A stretch of 39,095 nucleotides of DNA from Thermoanaerobaculia bacterium (lineage in GTDB: Bacteria; Acidobacteriota; Thermoanaerobaculia; Thermoanaerobaculales; Sulfomarinibacteraceae): positions 1 through 39,095 of the forward strand of contig JAMOWA010000042.1 of the NCBI GenBank assembly GCA_027061805.1, written 5' to 3'. Both the position numbers and the translations under genes were made by a program. Of this stretch, positions 35,463-39,095 are shown piece by piece. Position 1 is the first letter of the stretch, and each line of letters starts with the position of its first letter. The notes below the pieces were generated by a model. That model saw nothing but the letters and a program-made list of their open reading frames with translations. It did no database searches and was not told the DNA's origin.

Positions 35463-35486
35463 ACCCCCGGGCCCTGGCCCGGGGGT
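35463..35486. terminator. Strong GC hairpin after fadA
   Basis: CCCCCGGGC-CCTG-GCCCGGGGG is a perfect 9-bp stem extended by an A-T pair, 27 bases after the fadA stop. There is no T-run, but it lies between convergent genes and may stop or protect transcripts from both. Confidence 0.55.
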
Positions 35487-35515
35487 GCTGCTTCCGGGTC
35501 ACCAGAGAAAACCGG

Positions 35516-35638
35516 TCAGCCAATCAGCTTGCGGAGCCCTTTCCTGTCGGGCCTGCCCACGCCGGCCTCGGACAACTCGTTCCCCTTGCCATCCCGGAGG
35601 CGAAGGCCCACCAGCGGGACCGGGCAGGGATCCGTCAT
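35516..35638 (-). CDS. Possible 40-residue small protein
   Basis: The frame begins MTDPCPVPLVGLRLRDGKGN and ends in GLRKLIG. Its ATG overlaps the stop of the AI-2E gene as ATGA, as in other coupled genes of this window. It is short, Gly/Arg-rich and of unknown family. It could be chance. Confidence 0.35.
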   Translation of the reverse strand: MTDPCPVPLVGLRLRDGKGNELSEAGVGRPDRKGLRKLIG

Positions 35639-36711
35639 CCTCGGGCATCCCGGGTCTCGAACGCCCGCTCGTCCTGTTCCTCGGGTGGCCTGGAGTCCAG
35701 CAGGATGGCCACCCACCGCAGGTCGGGATTGCTCTCCAGGGAGATCTTCACGATCATGGTGAGCGGCACCGAGAGCAGCATGCCCATGGGCCCCCAGAGC
35801 CAGCCCCAGAAGACCATGGAGAGGATCACCACCAGCGGTGAGAGCCCCAGGCTCTGTCCCATGAGCTTCGGCTCGATGAAGTTCCCGATCACGGTGTTCA
35901 CCGCCAGGTAGCCCAGGGCCGCCAGGAGCGCCCTCCCCGGTCCCAGCTGGATGAGCGCCAGCAGGACGGCGGGCACCGCGGCGATGATGGAGCCGATGTT
36001 GGGGATGAAGTTCAGCGCGAACGCGATCAGGCCCCACAGCACCGCGAAGTCCACTCCCAGGATGGCCAGCCAGGCGGCGATCAGGAGCCCCGTGGCGAGG
36101 CTGAGCAGCGTCTTGATCCCCAGATACCTCTGGACCTCCGTGGACATGCGGTCCAGGCGCTCGTTGCGGAACTCGCCATCGGCGAAGGCCGCCCGGACCT
36201 TGGCCGGGAAGTCGGTCCACTCCATGAGCATGAAGATCACGATCAGCAGGATCATGAAGGTGTTGGAGAGCACTGCCGCCATGCCCTTGAGCGTCCCTCC
36301 CAGCATGGAGAAGATCGAGTCCGGCCTCACCAGCTCGAAGACCGTGGAGCCGCTGAGCTCCAGGTCGTATCGCTCGAGCCAGGAGCCCACCGACTCGTTG
36401 AGGGCCTCGAACCTGGCCTGGTAGGTGGGCAGCTCCTTCGTGAAGCCGTTCACCGCGTTGCCCACCACGGCCCCCGCCACGGCGATCACCCCGATGGCCA
36501 CGGCGATGAGCACCAGGATGGCCAGGAAGCGCGGCACGTGGTGGCGGACCAGCCAGGTCAGCGCCGGCACCAGGACAATGGTCACGAACAGCGCGATGAT
36601 CACCTGGATCAGGATGGTCTGGATGGCCTCGAGCCCCGCCACCACGACCACGAAGGCCGCCGCACCCACGAGCCCCCGGAAGGCACTGCTGCGTGTTCTG
36701 CTTTCGTTCAT
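35635..36711 (-). CDS. AI-2E/PerM family membrane protein
   Basis: About 358 residues, seven to eight membrane helices. The family block FALNFIPNIGSIIAAVPAVL and IEPKLMGQSLGLSPLVVILS near the C-terminus are diagnostic (PerM/TqsA/YdgG). Members export autoinducer-2, sodium/proton or are of unknown role. The ATG at 36711 lacks a clear ribosome site; an ATG at 36729 lacks one too. It converges with fadA. Confidence 0.9.
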   Translation of the reverse strand: MNESRTRSSAFRGLVGAAAFVVVVAGLEAIQTILIQVIIALFVTIVLVPALTWLVRHHVPRFLAILVLIAVAIGVIAVAGAVVGNAVNGFTKELPTYQARFEALNESVGSWLERYDLELSGSTVFELVRPDSIFSMLGGTLKGMAAVLSNTFMILLIVIFMLMEWTDFPAKVRAAFADGEFRNERLDRMSTEVQRYLGIKTLLSLATGLLIAAWLAILGVDFAVLWGLIAFALNFIPNIGSIIAAVPAVLLALIQLGPGRALLAALGYLAVNTVIGNFIEPKLMGQSLGLSPLVVILSMVFWGWLWGPMGMLLSVPLTMIVKISLESNPDLRWVAILLDSRPPEEQDERAFETRDARG

Positions 36712-36767
36712 GGAACAAGGATAGCGCATGAGGGGGTAAGGGAGTGAGGACGCGAGGAAGTGGGGAC

Positions 36768-36965
36768 GGCCCCCGCCCGCCCGTTCGTGAAACGTCAAAC
36801 GTGAAACGTGAAACGAAGGAGCCCCCGCCCACCCTGTTGGCGCAGAGGAGCAGGGGGGCAGGGGCGAGGGGGGGAGCCCCGGAACGGGCGAGGTCGTCTG
36901 GAGTAAGAGTGAAGAGTGAAGGCCCCCGCCCGCCCGGAAACGCGGAGGCGCAAAGGCGCAAGGGC
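36768..36965. repeat. Cluster of GC boxes with short-period tracts
   Basis: Box GGCCCCCGCCCGCCC recurs at 36768-36782, with variants at 36820-36834 and 36921-36935 (a further one at 31041-31054). The first is followed by a CGTGAAA seven-base-period tract (four units), the second by a GCAGGGG-type G-rich tract, the third by a GGCGCAAA eight-base-period tract. A GAGTGAA tract (36908-36920) precedes the third. Each tract has only a few imperfect units. Confidence 0.75.
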
Positions 36966-37006
36966 GGCCTTCAGGAAGGTTCCCTCACCGCTGCGATCTC
37001 CGCGCC

Positions 37007-37054
37007 CTCTGCGAGAGCACTTCGTCTCCTCCACGAAGACTTCCTCTCGCAGAG
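37007..37054. repeat. Two-tier inverted repeat
   Basis: Outer arms CTCTGCGAGAG (37007-37017) and CTCTCGCAGAG (37044-37054) are perfect complements. Inside, CTTCGT (37020-37025) pairs with ACGAAG (37033-37038) around CTCCTCC. There is no T-run. It lies just after the short-period tracts. Confidence 0.75.
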
Positions 37055-37162
37055 CACGCAGAGGCCGCCGGGGAGGAAGGGACGTGGAGGAGTCGCAGCG
37101 GAGGACCTCCGGGGTGCAGGCCGGGAGCATTCCAGAGGATCCGGTATCACGGGCATCGCCCT

Positions 37163-37491
37163 CTCTTCCAGGCCCACCTCCTCAAAGAAGATCTCCGCCG
37201 CTTCTGGTCCATGCCTTCCCGAAAGGCTGCCAGGCAGTTCCTCGGAGCCTGGATCGCTCGCGCCTTTGCCTCCAACCTCGAATCCATGGTCCGCCTCGCC
37301 AAGACCCTCCGCGCTCACCGCCATGGCCTCCTCGCGTGGTATGACCCCACCCCGTCTCCACCGGCCCCCTCGAGGGCATGAACAACAGGATCAAGGTCCT
37401 CAAACGCCAGGCCCGTGGCTTTCGAGATGTCGGGTATTTCAAACTCCGACTCGCCTTCATCCATGAGTCAACCCCGGCACTTGCGGGATGA
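37163..37491 (+). pseudogene. ISL3-family transposase remnant, frameshifted
   Basis: The frame from 37163 reads LFQAHLLKEDLRRFW, then ...RLAKTLRAHRHGLLAWYD, and hits a stop. Two bases on, a new frame reads STGPLEGMNNRIKVLKRQA and RDVGYFKLRLAFIHES. Together this is the C-terminal part of ISL3-type transposases (the TGPLEG.NN.IK.LKRQ block is diagnostic). Reading GAC-(CC)-CAC-CCC-GTC restores the expected Y-D-H-P-V-S-T-G, so two extra bases broke it. The N-terminal two-thirds, including the first catalytic Asp residues, are absent. No IS ends were recognised. Confidence 0.85.
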
Positions 37492-37497
37492 GCCCGA

Positions 37498-37534
37498 TTG
37501 ATAACGGCGGTGCCTGGTGATACATTGTACTCAC
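37498..37534 (+). promoter_or_regulatory. Promoter with overlapping palindrome for the AbrB-Doc pair
   Basis: TTGATA (37498-37503), 17-base spacer, TACATT (37521-37526) with an extended -10 TGA just before it. The -35 matches five of six, the -10 four of six. The arms GTGATAC and GTACTCAC (37517-37534) form an imperfect inverted repeat across the -10, a likely autoregulatory operator. Confidence 0.65.
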
Positions 37535-37562
37535 GAAGAACGCCGATACTGGAGGTGTTGTC

Positions 37563-37790
37563 ATGGTCAAGCGTCTGACGAAACATGGGAACAGCATGGC
37601 GCTCGTCATCGACCGGCCGATACTTGAGCTGCTCAAGATCGACGCAGACACACCGCTCGAGATCTCCACTGACGGGCAGGTATTGATCGTCTCTCCGGTC
37701 CGTGACGCCGAGCACCAGAAGAAGTTCGAGAAAGCCCTGGACAAGGTAAACCGGAAATACGGTCGTGCCCTCAAGCGCCTCGCGGAATGA
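37563..37790 (+). CDS. AbrB/MazE-type antitoxin
   Basis: 75 residues. The N-terminal SpoVT/AbrB swapped-hairpin motif (MVKRLTKHGNSMALVIDRP) binds DNA, and the charged C-terminal helix (EKALDKVNRKYGRALKRL) would wrap the toxin. GGAGG lies eight bases before the ATG. Its stop is three bases from the Doc start, so the two form a toxin-antitoxin operon. Doc toxins are more often paired with Phd-type antitoxins. Confidence 0.9.
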   Translation: MVKRLTKHGNSMALVIDRPILELLKIDADTPLEISTDGQVLIVSPVRDAEHQKKFEKALDKVNRKYGRALKRLAE

Positions 37791-37793
37791 TCC

Positions 37794-38180
37794 ATGTCCC
37801 CCGTTTTCCTGAATCTCAGCGAGGTGTTGTGCATCCACCGCGACCAGATCGAACGCTACGGCGGTGAGCCCGGTATCCGGGACCTCGGTCTCCTGCAATC
37901 GGCACTCGCCATGCCGGCCGCGGGGTTCGGGGGCCGTTTCCTGCACAACGACCTGTTCGAAATGGCTGCAGCCTACCTCTTCCACATCACCAGGAACCAC
38001 CCCTTTGTGGATGGGAACAAACGGACCGGCGCCGCCTGCGCGCTGGTTTTCCTCGAACTCAACGACATCGAGATCAATGCAAGCGAGGACGCGCTGGTGG
38101 AGATGGTCACCGCCGTGGCCGAAGGCAGGGCGGAGAAGGAGGCCATAGCCGATTTCTTCCGCAGGCACGTTTACAGGTGA
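37794..38180 (+). CDS. doc: Doc-type Fic-fold toxin
   Basis: 128 residues, full length for Doc (death on curing). The active motif HPFVDGNKRTG (69-79) matches HxFxDGNKR. Doc kinases phosphorylate EF-Tu and stop translation. The start LSEVLCIHRDQIERYGG and the ALAMPAAGFGG region fit the Doc group. It follows the antitoxin by three bases. Confidence 0.92.
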   Translation: MSPVFLNLSEVLCIHRDQIERYGGEPGIRDLGLLQSALAMPAAGFGGRFLHNDLFEMAAAYLFHITRNHPFVDGNKRTGAACALVFLELNDIEINASEDALVEMVTAVAEGRAEKEAIADFFRRHVYR

Positions 38181-38617
38181 TCCCCTCCCAGTCGCCAGGA
38201 CTGTTCTGACACGCCTGCACCCTCTCACGCATAAACCCCGCACCCTGACCGGCTGTCCAGGGCTGGTGCCACCCCATCACAATCATTATCCAGGCCGTCA
38301 CACAACTCCTGGTGCGGCGTCACCTCACCAACGCACGCACCCCACGAACCATCAGAACAGTTCATGAGGCCTGCACGGCAGATCCCGACCCCCATCGTGC
38401 CCTGAGGCCCGGTATAACACGCGGTCGTGTTCCCATTAATGCACGCACACCCCGGATCAGCCACCCCATCACAATCATCATCAAGACCATTGCAGACCTC
38501 TGGCGCGCCAGGATGGACCTGGCTGTTCTGATCATCACAATCACCACTCGTCAGCACGCCCTGGCTGCACGCAACAACCATCACACCCCCATACCCGTCA
38601 TTGTCGCGGTCCTCATA

Positions 38618-38742
38618 CTAAGGCGAAGGAAAGCATCCCGACACAGACAACTGGCAATCTCAAGACTGCCGGGGCGTTCTTGCACCGATGACTGGCCATC
38701 GGAGCCTTGGTGGCTCAGTCTGGTGCGTTTCGTTCCCCTTAG
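38618..38742. mobile_element. 125-bp MITE-like element, copy 1
   Basis: Ends CTAAGGCGAAGGAAAGC and, reversed, CTAAGGGGAACGAAACG form imperfect terminal inverted repeats. TA flanks both sides (38616-38617 and 38743-38744). It differs from copy 2 at four positions and is the same length. It carries no gene. TA duplications are typical of IS630/Tc1-type transposition. Confidence 0.9.
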
Positions 38743-38883
38743 TAACAAGCAGCAGCGCAGGAGCCATTCAGACAAGTGCCAGGACCCCCATCATCACGAG
38801 TGCAGGTCGCGCCCTCATTCGCCGCAGTGTAAGAACAGACCCCGGTCTCGACCGTGCAATGGTCTGCAGTGCAGATACTATTA

Positions 38884-39008
38884 CTAAGGCGAAGGAAAGC
38901 ATCCCGACACAGACAACTGGCAATCTCAAGATTGCCGGGGCGTTCTTGCACCGATGACTGGCCATCGGAACCTTGGTGGCTCGGTCTGGTGCGTTTCGTT
39001 CCCCCTAG
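38884..39008. mobile_element. 125-bp MITE-like element, copy 2
   Basis: Same element with TA at 38882-38883 and 39009-39010. It contains a perfect hairpin GGCAATCT-CA-AGATTGCC (38919-38936; one mismatch in copy 1) and CCGATG-ACTGGC-CATCGG (38951-38968), so the transcript would be highly structured. Orientation is the same as copy 1. Confidence 0.9.
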
Positions 39009-39095
39009 TATCATCGCACGAGAGATCATTCACACACCCGTCGACGCACGTCGCAGTCCCAGGATCGCACCGGCCATCAGTGCAGGTCTCCCAGT

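Larger units (their letters stand above)
36712..37162. other. Repeat-rich noncoding region between the AI-2E gene and the transposase remnant
   Basis: No credible gene. It holds three GC boxes (36768, 36820, 36921), each followed by a different short-period tract, and an inverted repeat at 37007-37054. Apparent frames are low complexity and antisense to one another. Confidence 0.7.
38225..39095 (-). pseudogene. Cys-rich MopE-like repeat protein, disrupted by two MITE-like elements
   Basis: Read on the minus strand after removing 38618-38744 and 38884-39010 (each element plus one TA), the frame is open from the window edge to the stop at 38225. It reads WETCTDGRCDPGTATCVDGC, CVNDLSCDDNSICTADHC, TCLNGSCAAACYEDRDNDG, then SGDCDDQNSQVHPGAPEVCN and CDGVADPGCACINGN, ending LCDGLDNDCDG plus a short tail. 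This is a secreted Cys-rich repeat protein of the MopE-type metal-binding class (DNDCDG and DCDD motifs). Copy 1 places a TAA in its inverted repeat; copy 2 shifts the frame to a TGA. The 5-prime end is beyond the window. Confidence 0.85.

Noticed and set aside
38225-39029. Two small plus-strand and several minus-strand frames through the 125-bp elements
   Set aside because: They run through the mobile elements in wrong frames. The true frame appears only after removing them.

Overview
The window is visibly GC-rich bacterial chromosome with tightly packed genes, mostly with GGAGG-type ribosome binding sites and 4-base ATGA/GTGA stop-start overlaps. Lipid-export and envelope genes (a Wza-type protein, outer-membrane barrels) indicate a Gram-negative cell. 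A VWFA-related protein of the type described from Acidobacteria, the TPR and PilZ proteins, and the MopE-like Cys-rich repeats suggest Acidobacteriota or a deltaproteobacterium-like lineage. This is inference; the window has no rRNA or other decisive marker.

Layout. 1-374 is intergenic and carries one copy of a dispersed repeat. 375-2717 (-) is a HerA/DUF853-type ATPase. 2892-5570 (+) is an envelope/osmotic set: DUF937-like protein, DUF481 barrel, BON-LysM protein, MscL with a zinc ribbon, and a small membrane protein that overlaps a sodium:solute symporter, which in turn overlaps endonuclease III (to 7656). 7694-11450 (-) is rplS-rnhB-TPR protein behind a clear sigma70-type promoter; rnhB has no ordinary start codon. 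11553-15005 (-) holds an acidic hypothetical protein and the coupled run tatA-tatC-TtcA-like-PrsW. 15116-16705 (+) is a CtpA-type protease. 16686-19110 (-) is murJ-dtd followed by a stump of cardiolipin synthase. 19179-20614 (+) holds ssb, a mini zinc protein and a PilZ protein, with tRNA-Arg(CCT) on the minus strand between them. 20735-23713 (-) is a large two-receiver PEP-synthase-like protein. 23810-27333 (+) is a coupled redox operon (Tat-exported DUF362 protein, NapH/NapG-like polyferredoxin fusion, VWFA-related protein), then a degenerate-receiver PilZ protein. 28086-30216 (-) is a two-gene polysaccharide export unit, and 30428-30982 (-) a chalcone-isomerase-like protein. 31831-35436 (+) is the beta-oxidation pair fadN-fadA behind a FadR-type operator. 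35635-36711 (-) is an AI-2E/PerM family membrane protein.

The last 2.4 kb is accessory: a cluster of short-period repeats joined by a shared GC box, a frameshifted ISL3 transposase remnant, an AbrB-Doc toxin-antitoxin pair with its own promoter, and a Cys-rich MopE-like gene broken by two 125-bp elements. These elements have imperfect terminal inverted repeats and TA duplications. Removing each element with one TA restores one continuous reading frame, so they behave as recently active miniature transposable elements (MITEs).

Several genes fit together. TatA/TatC would export the DUF362 protein and the second half of the polyferredoxin, both of which carry RR motifs. The two PilZ proteins suggest cyclic-di-GMP control, perhaps of surface polysaccharide. 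The FadR-type palindrome suggests fatty-acid-responsive control of fadN-fadA.
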